Shown here: positions 13,001-24,200 of the stretch, piece after piece | Numbering within the stretch: the stretch's first letter is position 1 | Layout of the letters: each line of letters opens with the position of its first letter | Assembly: GCF_002776525.5 (NCBI RefSeq) | Contig: NC_045439.1 | Location: forward strand, 118,897,100 to 118,961,099 | DNA length: 64,000 bases | Direction of reading: 5' to 3' | From: Piliocolobus tephrosceles | Lineage: Eukaryota; Chordata; Mammalia; Primates; Cercopithecidae | Program-made: the position numbers and the translations under genes | The notes under the pieces: generated by a model | Seen by the model: only the letters and a program-made list of their open reading frames with translations | The model's database searches: none | What the model was told of the DNA's origin: nothing

Positions 13001-13547
13001 TTTAATTAATTGTACTCAAAATTTCAACTGCTTTTTATATGGGAAAACTAGATGCTTTATCTTCAATCTTCACTTGACTAAGAGTTATACAATCTTTACT
13101 TCTTCACATTCATAAGATTTATCTTAATTTTCTTTAACTGTTAGTTTTTCAATTCTCATTTTCAAAGTTTTGTTGGGCTTCAGGAGTATGTAACCACATA
13201 TATTTTTTATTTCTTTTAGCTTTAACAGATTAAGTTTGAAATATGACTCATTTATAATATTTTTGTATGTGTTATCAGTCATCTTTTAAATAAATATTCC
13301 TTTAGTACAAATTTACATGCAATAGTCTGGGGAACATTCTAGTATAATACAGAATGACTACAAGAGGAAGGACATTTAAAATTTGCAAACTGAAGGAAAT
13401 AAGTAAAAAAGAACCTATCTTTTTAATATATATGTCCAATAATTCCCTGTTGCTTTTCTTTAACTAAGTATTCACTGAGCCTATAATAGATTCATATTTC
13501 TGGAACACAGATCGATAAGTCTCTTGAAGATTCCAGGAAGTAGGAAC
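10045..13547. other. AT-rich unique DNA
   Basis: No gene or confidently named repeat is seen in 3.5 kb. A perfect 19-bp tandem duplication lies at 10994-11031. Base composition is strongly AT-rich and all open frames are short. Confidence 0.6.
10994..11031. repeat. Two perfect 19-bp tandem copies
   Basis: TTTTTGTTGATATATGAAC occurs twice head to tail with no mismatch. This is a simple local duplication. Confidence 0.95.
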
Positions 13548-13962
13548 TGATATGGTTTGGATGTTTGTCTTCTCCAAATCTCATGTCAAAATGATTCCAA
13601 GTGTTGGAGGGGGGACTTTGTGGGAGGTGATTAGATCACGGGGGAGGATCCCTGATGAATGATTTAGCACCCTGCACTGGATGATAAGTGAGTTCTTGCT
13701 CAGTAAATTCACAGGACATCTGGTTGTTTAAAAGAGTATAGGAACTCGCCCCCACTTCTTGCTCCCTCTCTCACCATGTGGCATGCTGCTTCCCCTTTGT
13801 CTTCAGCCATGATTGTAAGCTTTCTGAGGTCATCACCAAAAGCAGATGCCTGCACCATGATTCCTCTATAGTCTGCAGAACTGTGAGGCAAAATTAGTTT
13901 ATCCTTATACATTATGTAGTCTTAAGAATTTCTTTATAGCAACACAAGAGTGAACTAACACA
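13548..13962 (+). mobile_element. 5' LTR of an MST-type MaLR
   Basis: Starts TGATATGGTTTGGATG and ends CTAACACA (TG...CA). Typical MST landmarks are present: the GGGAGGTGATTAGATCA box, 'gttgtttaaaagagtat', 'gccatgattgtaagctt' and 'cagaactgtgag'. The same landmarks in the same orientation recur at 15589-15995, so the two are the LTRs of one element. Confidence 0.9.
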
Positions 13963-15588
13963 GAAAATTGGTACTGAGAATGGAGTATTTCTATAAAGAT
14001 ACCTGAAAATAAGAAAGCAGCTTTGCAGCTGGGTAACAGGTGGAGTCTGGAATAGTTTGGAGGTCTCAGAAGAGGACAAGAACATGAAGAAAAACTTGGA
14101 ACTTCTTCGGGACTGATTAAATTATTGTGACCAAAATACTGACAGAGATATAGATAGTGAAGTCGAGGTTGATGAGGTCTCAGATGGAAATGAGAAACTC
14201 ACTGGGAACTGGAGTTAAAGTAACCCCTGTTATGCTCTAGCAAATAACTTGGCTGCATTGTGTTCATGCCCTAGGGATCTGTGGGTGTTTGAAATTAAGA
14301 GTGATGACCTAGTGTATCTGGTAGAAGAAATTTTTAAGTAGTAACATTTTCAAGAAGTAGATTGACTGCTTTGAATAGTCTATGATCAGATATGGGGGTA
14401 CAGAAATTACTTAAAGTTGAAACATATTTTAAAGGGAAGCAGAGCATAAAAGTTTGGAAATTTGCAGCCTGGCCCTGTGGTAGACAGATAATCCCAGCAG
14501 GCTATGGGAGCAACCACTTGCTCAGGAGAGTTACACGACTAAAAGTGAGTCAAGTAGCTAATGTTTTAGACAATGGGAAAAATCCCTTGAAGCCATTTAA
14601 GAAATCTTCCAAGCCACCCCTCTCATCTCAGACCCAGAAGCCAAGGAGGAAAAAATGATTTCGTGGGCCAATACTTCGCACTACCCAAGAAGGCTATTCC
14701 CTGCATCACTGCTGCTCCAGCCCCACCTATTGCTCAAAGGGCCCCAGGTACAGCTTGAGCCACTGCTTCACAGGGCACAAGCTATAAGCCTTGATGACTT
14801 CTATTTGGTGTTAAGCTTGCAGGCACTCCGAGGGCAAGAGTGAAGGAGGCTTGGAAGCCTCCATTTAGATTTCAGAGAATCTATGAAAACCCTGGATGCC
14901 CAGGCAGAAACCTGCCAGAGGGCTAAATTTCCCACAGAGAAACACTACTAAGGCAATGCCAAGGGAAAATATGGGGTTGGAACCCCCATACAAAGTCTCC
15001 CCCAAAGGAACTGTCTGGTAGGTCTGTGGAAAGGAGACTGCTGCCACTGACAGTAGAGGACACTGTCAAGGGGACAGTAGAACCACTGACAGACTGCAGT
15101 TTCAGCATAGAGAATCTGCAGACACTCAACTTCAACCCACAAGAGCAGCCCCAGGGGAGGCATCCAGCAAAGCCATGGGGCAGAGCTGCTCAAAAACCTT
15201 GGGAGCTCACTCCTTGCACCAGTGTGCCCTGAATACAGACATGGAGTCCAAGGAAATATATTTTGGAGCTTTAAGATTTAATTACTGTCCTGATGGGTTT
15301 CAGACGTTTGGAGCCTATGACCCCTTTCTCTGGCTGATTTCTCCCTTTTGTAATAGGAATGTCTATCCAATGCCTGTACTGCCATTGTATCTTGACAATA
15401 AAAACTTGGTTTTGATCTCATGGGCTCATAGATGTAAGAAACTCACCTCCAGATGAGACTTTGGATGTTGGACTTGGGACTTGGAACTTTTGAGCTGATG
15501 CTGAAATGAGTTAAGACTTTGGAAGGCTATTGGGAAGGGATTATTATTTTGAAATATGAGAAGGACATGAGATTTGGGAGACCAGGGG
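13963..15588 (+). mobile_element. MaLR internal region (MST-int type)
   Basis: Begins right after the LTR with 'gaaaattggtactgag', the usual MaLR start, and closes with 'tgggacttggaactttt' and 'gacatgagatttgggag' just before the 3' LTR. At 1.6 kb it is the normal MaLR internal length. It has no reverse transcriptase; open frames such as 14392-14658 are remnants without a recognisable domain. MaLR elements are non-autonomous and were mobilised by ERV-L-type machinery. Confidence 0.85.
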
Positions 15589-15995
15589 TGGAATAGGTTT
15601 GGCTATTTATCCCCTCAAAAATCTCATGTTGAAATTCAATTCCCAAAGTTGGAGTTGGAGCCTGGTGGGAGGTGATTGCATCATGAGGTTAGATTCCCCA
15701 TTAATGGCTTAGCACCATCTCCTTGGTGATAAGTGAATTCTCACTCAGTGCATGTGAGAACTGATTGTTTAAAAGAGTATGGGATGTCTCTCCTTCCCTC
15801 TCTCACCATAGAACTGTATGGTTTTCCTTCACCTTTCACCATGATTCTAAGCTTCCTTGGGCCCTTACCAGAAGCAGATGACTGAACTATGCTTCCTATA
15901 CAGCCTACAGAACTGTGAGCCAAAATAAACATATTTCCTTTAAGTCACCCAGTCTCAGGTATTCCTGTATAGAAATGCAAGAATGGATTAACACA
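15589..15995 (+). mobile_element. 3' LTR of the MST-type MaLR
   Basis: Second LTR copy in the same orientation, ending GGATTAACACA. It differs from the 5' LTR by many substitutions and small gaps, so the element is old. A 5-bp target duplication is not clear (GGAAC on the left, AGGGC on the right). Confidence 0.85.
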
Positions 15996-16021
15996 AGGGC
16001 ATAACTAAAAATCGTGTTAAT

Positions 16022-16390
16022 TGACATGATTTGGCTGCACCCCCACCTAAATCACATCTTGAATTGTAGTTCCCATAATCCTTACATGTCATTGGAGGGA
16101 AATTGTGGGAGGTGATTAGATTATGGAGGAAGTTCCCTTATGCTGTTCTCATGATAGTGAGTGAGTTCTCACAAGACCTGATGGTTTACAAGGGCTTTAC
16201 TCACTTCACACTACTTCTTTCTCCAGCCACCATGTGAAGAAGGATGTGCTTGCTTCCCCTTTTGCCATGATTGTAAGTTTCCAGAGGTCTCTGCAGCCAC
16301 TTGGAACTGTGAGTCAATTAAACCTCTTTCCTTTATAATTACCCAGTCTTGAGTATGTCTTTATTAGCAGCATGAGAACAGACTAATACA
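16022..16390 (+). mobile_element. THE1/MSTA-type LTR
   Basis: Starts TGACATGATTTGGCTGCA and ends GACTAATACA. It carries the THE1 landmarks 'cttgaattgtagttccca', 'gttctcatgatagtgagt' and 'tcaattaaacctctttcc'. It lies only 26 bp downstream of the MST-type element but is a separate, THE1-like copy. Confidence 0.9.
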
Positions 16391-16537
16391 GTAAATTGGT
16401 ACCAGGAGTGAGGTGCTACTGTAAAGATACCCAAAAATGTGGAAGTGACTTTGTAATTGGATAAGAGGCAGAGTTTGGAACAGTTTAGAGGGCTCTGAAG
16501 ACAGGAAATGTGGGAAAGTTTGGAACTTGCTGAAAAA
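16391..16537 (+). mobile_element. Truncated THE1 internal start
   Basis: Directly follows the THE1-type LTR with 'gtaaattggtaccagg' and 'ggaagtgactttgtaatt', the usual MaLR internal beginning, then stops abruptly near 16537. The rest of the internal region and the second LTR are absent. Confidence 0.85.
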
Positions 16538-18229
16538 TGTTATTACATATATCTTATATTTTAGATTAATATAAAATACATAAATTATTATCCCAAAACT
16601 ATATTTTAAGCAAAATGAGAATATGCAATTGTCAAGGTCAATATTCTTAAATTAACTCAATTAATGCTACTGTAATGAGAACTTAGAAAAAACACAACTT
16701 CTAAGCAGAAACCATCCAGTAGGTAATCAAACCAAAAACACATCATGACATCTGTGTTTCTTGAATATCGGCCATAGAAAAAGCAGAGTGTGGAAAATGA
16801 GGATGACCCAAGAGATATGCATGTTAATAGTGCATATGGAGGTCCTTAATTGAAGCCAGTATCAGAAAGACAGCAAAATAAATAAATAAATAAAAATAAA
16901 TTAGATGAGGATTTTCTAGTTGATCAAGAGATAAAATGAAAAGGTCTTAACACCTTTTGTAATGCCCAGTTATGCAACAATTACAGTATATTTACTTATA
17001 TATTCCAATATTTATGAAGCAGTTACTGTATAACAGGTATGCTATATATACTAGTATTATGAAAATGTCTAAGTTTAATGCTTGCTTGTGAAAGTTACCT
17101 GCTGAGTAGAGCTTTGTAGAAAACTCAGTATTTCTCTTGAATATCCTTCTCCAGTTTAGCGTGTTTCAATTTTTAGAAATTCCAAGTAATTAGAGTAGGT
17201 TTGGACCTACTGGTCAGAGACACAGTCTGGTATTTAGCCTCCCACTGTGTGTCTGAGTGTTTGTGGGTTGTGTGCATAAGTGTGTATGGCTGTGTTTTGG
17301 AAAAGGACCCAACATTCTTAATAGGAAAGGGGTTAGAGATACAGACAAATCTAAGTTTTCTGAGTTCTCGAGGTTCAGACTTTCTAATTCTTCTTTCATT
17401 CCTGGATATATTGAGTGTTTCACGACCTTATAGACCTTTGTAATATCTTCATTATGCCACTTGCCACATTCTCTTTCCTCATCTAAATTCGTAATACTTT
17501 TATTATGGCTTTCTAAGTTATGATGCTCTAAAGGACATATTGTGTTAGATATGTTTCAATTATAATAAAGTTTTAATTGAATGAGTAAAACAATGACCCA
17601 GTAGTTCAGCATCCAATGCCAGTAACTTTTATGAAAACCTCATGCTCCCATTTGAGCAGAGGCAGCTAGAATTTTTAGAATGAATACTGGAATACATTAA
17701 CCAGCTATGAGCATGGTGTATGGATATTGTTGATAACTAGCCTAGATTTTCAGGTTATAACTTTTCAGTCAACACTATTCCATAGTAAATAATATTGGAT
17801 CCAAGAATCCAAGATGAAAAGATGTCCAAATGTTTTACTTTTATTGCGTAAAAGAAACAATGAAGCATGCAATGCTAAGTTTTGCAAGGTGAAAAAATAA
17901 TTACCAGAATACATGGTGAATTTACAGATAACAAGAAGCCACAGTTCACTGACCATTAATAATTATAAAATTTATTGACTATGAAAAAGTATATTTGAAA
18001 AAGAAGTTTTGTTCTATGTTGTTTATGTTTTATTAAACTAATTTGTTAATGCATGCATGTTTGTATTCATTTATTTAGGAGATGTAGAATAATTAATATA
18101 TTCTTACAACTGGAAATAAACCCAAACATCTTATCATGTCTCAGTATACTTTTCAAAGTATGGTCCCTCCTAGTTCTTTGATTTCCTCTCCCACCAAGAG
18201 ATTTTCTTCCTTCATTTTGTTATCACAAC
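16538..18229. other. AT-rich DNA, no gene recognised
   Basis: Holds a short (AAAT)n stretch near 16877-16905 and no recognisable coding or named repeat. Confidence 0.55.
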
Positions 18230-18449
18230 TACAGTGAACAATGGGCTTCTTTCTACTCCTCATCTAGATAAGGCCATTGTTATTCCAGTAGCATGACTAA
18301 ATATTCCTTTTGCTTGAATTACCCTTCCCAAGATCCCCATGACTTGATTCCTCTCATTAATCAGTTCTCAGCTCAAATGTCTTCTCAAAGGAGTCTGACT
18401 TAATTCCCATTGAAGATAACTGTTCCTATTTATTTATTTCTATTTATTT
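18230..18449 (+). mobile_element. L2 LINE, left part (split by HERV-W)
   Basis: The sequence 'cagctcaaatgtcttctcaaagga' region and the following 'ctgacttaattccc' match the L2 3' portion. The element resumes at 21173 after the HERV-W insert, ending with a degenerate 'ctcaaaaacgaatttttgaatgaat'. The continuity supports both the L2 call and the insertion boundaries. Confidence 0.75.
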
Positions 18450-18464
18450 CCCTCTGATATCTTT
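18450..18464. repeat. Target-site duplication, left copy (HERV-W)
   Basis: CCCTCTGATATCTTT, 15 bp, identical to 21158-21172. This length is typical of L1-driven insertion and unlike the 4-bp duplication of a gammaretroviral integrase. Confidence 0.95.
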
Positions 18465-18483
18465 CTTTGTTTTGTTTTGTTTT

Positions 18484-18808
18484 GCAGTTGCAAGATTTAA
18501 TAGAGTGAAAACAGAGCTCCCATACAGAGGGAGGGGATCCAAAAAGGGTAGCCATTGCCAGCTCGAATGCCTGGGTTTATATCCCAATTATTATCCCTCC
18601 TGCTGTGCTCTCCACTGATAGATGATTGGCTATTTCTTTGCCTCCTGTTTTTGCTTAATTAGCATTTTAGTGATCTCTCTTTACTACCTGATTGGTCAGC
18701 TGTGAGCTCAGTTGCAAGCTCTGTGTTTAAAGGTGGATACGATCACCTTCTCAGCTAGGCTTAGGGATTCTTAGTTGGCTTAGGAAATCCAGCTAGTACT
18801 GTCTCTCA
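18484..18808 (-). mobile_element. Partial LTR17 (U3-R only)
   Basis: On the minus strand it begins TGAGAGACAGTACTAGC at 18808 and reads through U3 with a CCAATC motif and a TATAAA box at 18576-18581. It then passes into R with an ATTAAA signal at 18496-18501 and stops at CAACTGCA before the A-rich tail. U5 is absent. An end at the natural cleavage site is what an mRNA-derived copy predicts. Assignment to LTR17 (the HERV-W LTR) rests on pattern recognition. Confidence 0.9.
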
Positions 18809-18829
18809 GTACACCCTCTCAACAGGAAA

Positions 18830-19125
18830 ACCCAAGTGCTGTTGGGGAGGTTGGCTGACGACTGCTCTAACTGCTTCCTGCTGAACTGGAGTGTAGTAGG
18901 AGTCGTGCAGTTGAGATTTCCTCAGGAGGGGTGCCTTCAATGCCATCAACGTCGGAGTATGGGCTAGTAGGCCAGTCCAGGGGTCCACGGTAGATCTTAG
19001 TCATGGACTATATCTGGGGCTTCATTTGAAGAACAATTTGTAGTTTTACACCTTCGATTCTGGAAGAGACAAACTTAACAAGGAGGCTAAAGATACAGGG
19101 ATTGAAATGTATGGACTGCAGTTCA
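18830..19125 (-). pseudogene. HERV-W env C-terminal remnant
   Basis: Between the integrase zinc region and the LTR, the minus strand carries only the end of env: part of the transmembrane subunit's membrane-proximal and cytoplasmic region, with at least one in-frame stop. The surface subunit, fusion peptide and most of the transmembrane subunit are missing, because a deletion joins integrase to this tail at about 19115-19130. Nothing here could act as an envelope protein. The family assignment follows from its position ahead of LTR17. Confidence 0.7.
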
Positions 19126-21157
19126 GGGGATTATTTCTTTGGCACACTTCACAGGCCCTGACTATCTGCTTGACAGTTTTGAAAAGGCCTAGTCCAGTAA
19201 ATAATAATTTGGCCATCTGATGGGTGCTATCAATACCTAAGTGAAAGGTTTGGTAAAGGGTTTTAAGTAATTTCCATTGGTTAGCCACAGGCAAAATTAT
19301 TTTTCCTTCTTTGGTGGCTAGCCATCCTGAGGGGAGGAAACTATGTCCTCGTGAGGTTCCCCATTCTATTTCTCCTGCTGAGTACTGGGGCTTGGTTTAC
19401 TGGAGGTGATTACCCCATACTAGGGGTCCTTCTATAAGCATTTCTAATGGAGGGCCCTGCCTGGCAGTTGTTTTGGCTTCAATATCTGCTTGGCAGTTCC
19501 CTTCTATTTCCCTTTCTTTTCCTTTCTGATGACCCCAGCCGTGTAAGACTGCCACCTCTTTAGGTTTCTGTACAGTGAATAATAATCTCCTAATGACTTC
19601 CTGATGTTTGATAGGTGTTCCCTCGGAAGTTAGGAATTCCCTTTCTCTCCATATTGCTGCGTGGTCATGGAGGACTAGGTAAGCATACTTAGAGTCTGTA
19701 TATATATTTACCCTTTTTTCTTCTCCTAATTCTAGTGCCCAAGTGAGGGCTATTAGTTCTGCCAACTGAGCTCTAGTTCCTGGAGTGAGGGGATTACTTT
19801 CAAGTATTTCATTATCACTGACCACTACATACCCCACTTTTCGAAGTCCTTTTTCTACAAAGGAACCTCCATCAGTATACAAGTTGAAGTCAGGATCAGT
19901 CAGGGGAACCTCTAGAAGGTTTCCTAGAGTGGCATAGGTTTGGGCAATTACCTGTTGACAGTTATGTTCTATCTTTTCTTCATTGTCTGGAAGAAATGAG
20001 ACTAGGTTAAGAGTTGCACAAGTGCACAGTTGCAGCACTGGCCCTTCAAGTAATAGAACCTGATATTTAAGTAAACAGTTGTCTGACAGCCACAAGTCTA
20101 CTTTAGCAGTGAGTATGCCGTCCACATCATGAGATGTCCACACAGTAAGATCTCTTGCCTGTATTATTTTAATTGCTTTAGATACTAAGACTGCTACTGC
20201 CGCCACTACCCATAAACAATGAGGCCAACCCTTTGCCACTACATCAATTTCTTTACTTAGGTATGCCACGGGTTGCAATCTGGTCCCTCGGACCTGTGTA
20301 AGGACTCCTAGAGCTATTCCTGGTTTTTTTTGTGACATATAAAGAAAAGTCTTGCCCCGTTGGCAAGCTTACTACTGGGGCTTGGGTTAGGGCCTTCTTT
20401 AGGGCCTGGAAAGCCACTTTTGCTTCAGGTGTCCATCTTACTAAATGGGTATTGGCTTTCCGAGTTTCCTTAATGAGTGTATATAATGACCTGGCTGTTT
20501 CACTGTACCTGGGAATCCATATTTGGCAGAAGTCTGTTATACCAAGGAACACTCATAGTTTCTTTAGGGTTTTGGGATGAGGATAAGCCAGTATAGGCTC
20601 CATACATTCCTCAGTGATGGCCCTGGTGCCTTTGGATAATTTTAGCCCTAAGTATTTAACCTGCTGTGAGCAGAGCTGAACCTTTGGTTTGGAAACCTTG
20701 TAGCCACAGATGGTGAGGAAATTTAAAAGCGTTTGGGTGTCTTGATGGCACAAGGTTTCTGAATGGGCAGCTAAAAGTAAATCATCCACGTACTGAAGGA
20801 CAAGAGTGTCCAGGTATGAGAACTGGCTCAAGACTTGGGCTAATGCCTGGCCAAATAGATGGGGGGCATCCCTGAACCCTTGGAGTAAAACAGGCCAGGT
20901 GAGTTGAGACATTGGGTTCAAAGGATCTTCAAAGACAAACAAGAATTGAGAGTCAGTATGTATAGGGATGCAGAAAAAGGCATCCTTAAGGTCCAGGACT
21001 ATAAACCACTCTGCTTCCTCTGGTATTTGGGAAAGCAGAGTATAAGGGTTAGGTACAGCTGGTTATAGAGGGACAACAGCCTCATTGATCATCCTGAGAT
21101 CTTGCACTAACCTCCACTGTCTGTTGGGTTTCTGTACTCCTAAAATTGGAGTATTGC
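19115..21157 (-). pseudogene. HERV-W-type pol pseudogene (RT, RNase H, integrase start)
   Basis: Retroviral polymerase remnant, broken and non-functional. The reverse transcriptase fingers/palm begin at 21157 (5' part missing). The catalytic YVDD motif lies at 20781-20792, in the segment 20553-20942. The connection and RNase H follow: a TDG acidic site and TDSKYA motif lie inside the 313-codon frame 19397-20338. The integrase HHCC zinc module (H-x3-H-type followed by CEVC) lies in 19046-19294. Breaks: a TAA at 21063-21065, an in-frame TGA at about 20553-20555, a frameshift at the T8 run near 20325 and a stop at 19394-19396. The usual LPQG-like turn reads LLQG. The integrase catalytic core is deleted. 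Confidence 0.92.
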
Positions 21158-21172
21158 CCCTCTGATATCTTT
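21158..21172. repeat. Target-site duplication, right copy (HERV-W)
   Basis: CCCTCTGATATCTTT, identical to 18450-18464. The viral sequence stops exactly at its left edge. Confidence 0.95.
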
Positions 21173-21350
21173 GGCAGAACTCATCACTTTCTGAAATAAT
21201 CTTATTATGCATTTGATTATGTATTTCTCTCTCCCAAGAAGACAAAAAAATGTGTTTTTGTTGTTGTTTCAAGATGTGTCTGCAGTATATATCATAGTTC
21301 CTGGTTCATACAGATGCTCAAAAACGAATTTTTGAATGAATAATTGTATT
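21173..21350 (+). mobile_element. L2 LINE, right part
   Basis: Continues the L2 of 18230-18449: 'catagttcctggttcatac' then 'tttttgaatgaataa', the normal L2 3' terminus. Removing 18465-21172 restores one uninterrupted L2 fragment. Confidence 0.75.
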
Positions 21351-21985
21351 GACTAAATAACCATATTTTCTTTCTTATATGCATATATTCTCACTAGGCA
21401 CATCACTCACTTGACATAAATTTTTCTTCTACAGAATTTTCCGTGCAGCCTGGAATCCTCTAATTGTAATGCATATCCAGGAAATCAATGAACTGAGGCC
21501 TTGGATGTAAAATTAATGCCTCACCACACCCAAATTATAGATCCTAAGTTCTCAGAATAATACAAATTAAGAAAATTTTTTACATCTTATTAGAGCATTA
21601 GACAAGTTGAATGGCCTATCACTTGAGAAATATGATGGGAATGAGAATATGTCTCGATCTAACACTAACTCAGTTGGATAAGCTTTCTAAAGATTTTATA
21701 AATGAAGCTTCTATGATGATTTCCTAGTTTTATGATGCCTGCCATTTCTAAACACTTTTAAAAACTCTGTATGAAAAGAAAATTATGGAATAAATAGGAT
21801 ACTTCATACTTTTTAAGGCCTCCCACCACCACCATCTGCTCTTCATGGGTTTTATGATCTTTAATTTTTGACAATATTATAGAAAAATGTGAAATTTCAT
21901 GTACATGATGGCACTGGAGTTCTTTCCTTATGTACAATCAATTTAATTCAGAAAACATACATATGTAAGTCCCATCACCATCCCC
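21351..21985. other. AT-rich DNA, nothing recognised
   Basis: No gene or named repeat is supported. Confidence 0.5.
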
Positions 21986-21986
21986 C

Positions 21987-22032
<46 letters not shown>
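21987..22032. repeat. (CA)n microsatellite
   Basis: About 22 uninterrupted CA units; probably length-polymorphic. The open frame across it reads a Thr-His repeat and is an artefact. Confidence 0.97.
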
Positions 22033-22034
<2 letters not shown>

Positions 22035-22189
22035 GGAATATCAGGGTCTAAGCATCACATGGCTCTATTCATAGATCTCAAACTATTGATCATAGAGCTT
22101 AATGTGAGCCAGATGCTAATGCTGGTATACCTGTGTGTCTATACTCACAATGCTTCCTCAATTTATTAAATACATGTTTACTAAATAAG

Positions 22190-22375
22190 TCAGGAACTGT
22201 ATCAGAAGATTTTTGTACATTAACTCAGTTAATACATTTAATCTGTATAAAAGAAATGCATGGAAGAAAACATCATCATCATTTGGTAAAGAAGTGAACA
22301 GAGTTAGGAAAGTTTATCTAAACTTGCTAAAGGTCATAGATTTATCTAGAGAAGGAGAATATTTCTTATTCCAAG
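22190..22375 (-). mobile_element. Possible MIR fragment
   Basis: The order 'cattaactcagttaatacattt', a short ATC repeat, then 'acttgctaaaggtcatag' resembles an antisense MIR. Diverged and uncertain. Confidence 0.45.
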
Positions 22376-22509
22376 GTGATGCTTTTCGTATGATAGGAGG
22401 TATTCTTTACAGAAGAATGGTCAATGGTATCTCACAAGCAGTTTGTGCTTGAGATAAAAATTAACTGATGTATTGTTTCCCTTAAGTTCTGATTAAGTGA
22501 AGGAATACA

Positions 22510-22860
22510 TATCACTGTATTTTTTGATGTAAGATGTGGCTATGTGACCAATGAAACATTACAAAGATCACTTTAAAAGTGAAGAGTTTGATTTTCAGTT
22601 TTTAGCACAATCAAGTTTCATACTCTCGTGCTGCATTGACAAAAGATGTCCTACATCCCAAATAGTGCTCCTACAGAATGGTGGAACCCCTAATAGCTTA
22701 GGTACTGTACTGCTCCCTGAGACTTTCTTAGAGAATTGACAAGGCCTGCAGAAGAGTGTGAAGAAGCATCAAAACTTGATTGTATTAAACCATTAAAAAT
22801 TTGAGGTCCTTTTTGAAGCATATATCTTAGTCTATCCTGACTAATCCTTAGCATTTCCCA
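22510..22860 (+). mobile_element. MLT1-type MaLR LTR
   Basis: Landmarks are 'gatgtggctatgtgaccaatgaaa', 'attgtattaaaccattaaaa' with 'tttgaggtcc', and the terminal 'ctatcctgactaatcc'. They are in the order of an old MLT1 LTR. Confidence 0.7.
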
Positions 22861-22929
22861 AATATAATATAAAACGTAAAACTTCCTAACAAGTACATGC
22901 TTAATGATCACTCATTAATTTAAGAAGAA

Positions 22930-24200
22930 TACAACTTTCAAAACTTTTTAAAGTAAATTTTAGACATACAAAATCTGCAAAAATAGTACAAACGTTTTCT
23001 GTATAGTCCTCCTAGATTTTCCTCATATTAATACCTTATGAAATCGTACCACAATTATGAGAAACAGGACATGAACATTGGTGCAATACTACTAGCTGAG
23101 CTTAAGAATTGATTCAAATATCATGAAATTGTTCCACTAATGTCCTTTTAGTGTTTTAGTACTCTATCCAGGCTCCCTCACATTGTATTTACTTTTTATT
23201 TCCCATTTGTCTGCAGTTTGTAACAATTCTACTCTCTTTCCTTCTTTTGCATAACTGAAACTTTTGGGGAATTTTTTAAGCCATTGTATATAATTCCTTC
23301 AATATGGGTTTGTCTTGTATTTTCTCACTGTTGGACTGAGGTTATGAAAGTTTGGCAAGAACACCACAAAAGTGATATTATGTCCTTCTCAATTCATCAT
23401 ATTACAAGGTTATTTATTATGTTAATTTGTCTTATCATTGGTAGTATTCTGACATTAGTCTTTTGGTTAAGTGGTTGCTGCCAGGTTTCTCTAGTGTGAA
23501 GTTACTCTTTTCCCCTATGTAAGATGCCCTACTATCTCCTCCTTGTGGGTTTATATTGGGAAGGAAAGTTTTAGACTTTGTAAATCTTCTTTAGTCTCAA
23601 ACTTTCACCCGATAGTTTTATCATCCATAGGTGGATCTTGTTTACAACAATGATTATTGTGATGTTTTCCTAATGATTACTTTTGATTTTCTTTTTGGAT
23701 GATATATTTATTGAATAAAATTGTACCACATGAAATAGCTCTTACTTCTTATCCATTTGGCTATGTGATTTTTTGTTTACATCAGTATGAACTCTTGGAT
23801 AATTAATACTATGGTTTGTAATGCAATAGTATCATTATTTTGTAACCATTTTTTTTTTCTAGCTTTGGCCCAGGTTGGTGTCTGTGCTCTTTTGATAATA
23901 TTTCATCCTGTTATTTTTAAATGTCCTTACTTTTTTGACACTACACAAATTTCAGGCTCATTTAGTATTTTCTCTGCTCTAGAAATCAACAACTGGAATC
24001 AACCATTTTTCTTAAGTGACTGGTTCCTTTTGTGGAATAATTATATTTCAAAAAGAAGAGCTGGGCATTAGGTGTGCTCATTATTGCTGGGGTGTCATTA
24101 ATTTTACTTACTCTGAACGAACAGATTGAGAATAGATGCATGTATAACAATCCATATATATAATGTTTATCTATTTTTTTCTATCTTTTAAACAACACAT
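22930..24200 (-). mobile_element. Ancient L1M 3'-UTR region
   Basis: Long T-rich antisense L1M sequence: 'gcaagaacaccacaaaagtgat', 'gttgctgccaggtttctc', 'aaactttcacccgatagtttt', 'tcagtatgaactcttgga' and 'taggtgtgctcattattgc' are in the same order as the related copy at 4.1-5.4 kb. Both appear to be independent copies of one old family. There is no coding potential. Confidence 0.65.

Larger units (their letters stand above)
18465..21157 (-). mobile_element. HERV-W: 5'-truncated HERV-W copy mobilised by L1
   Basis: Minus-strand class I endogenous retrovirus. In sense order it carries part of pol (reverse transcriptase from the NTPIL segment, RNase H, integrase zinc region), a short env C-terminal remnant, a polypurine-type tract and a 3' LTR recognisable as LTR17. 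The LTR stops at the end of R and is followed by an A-rich tail (AAAAC repeats, 18465-18483). There is no 5' LTR, leader, gag or protease, and no U5. The 15-bp duplication, tail at the R poly(A) site and 5' truncation are the hallmarks of a reverse-transcribed viral mRNA inserted by L1. The frames are broken in several places (see the pol entry) and the copy is not functional. The reading frame open beyond 21173 is chance flank. Confidence 0.93.

Noticed and set aside
21063..21272. The pol frame apparently extending to 21272
   Set aside because: Viral similarity stops at 21157, where the 15-bp duplication begins. The rest is L2 flank read through by chance.
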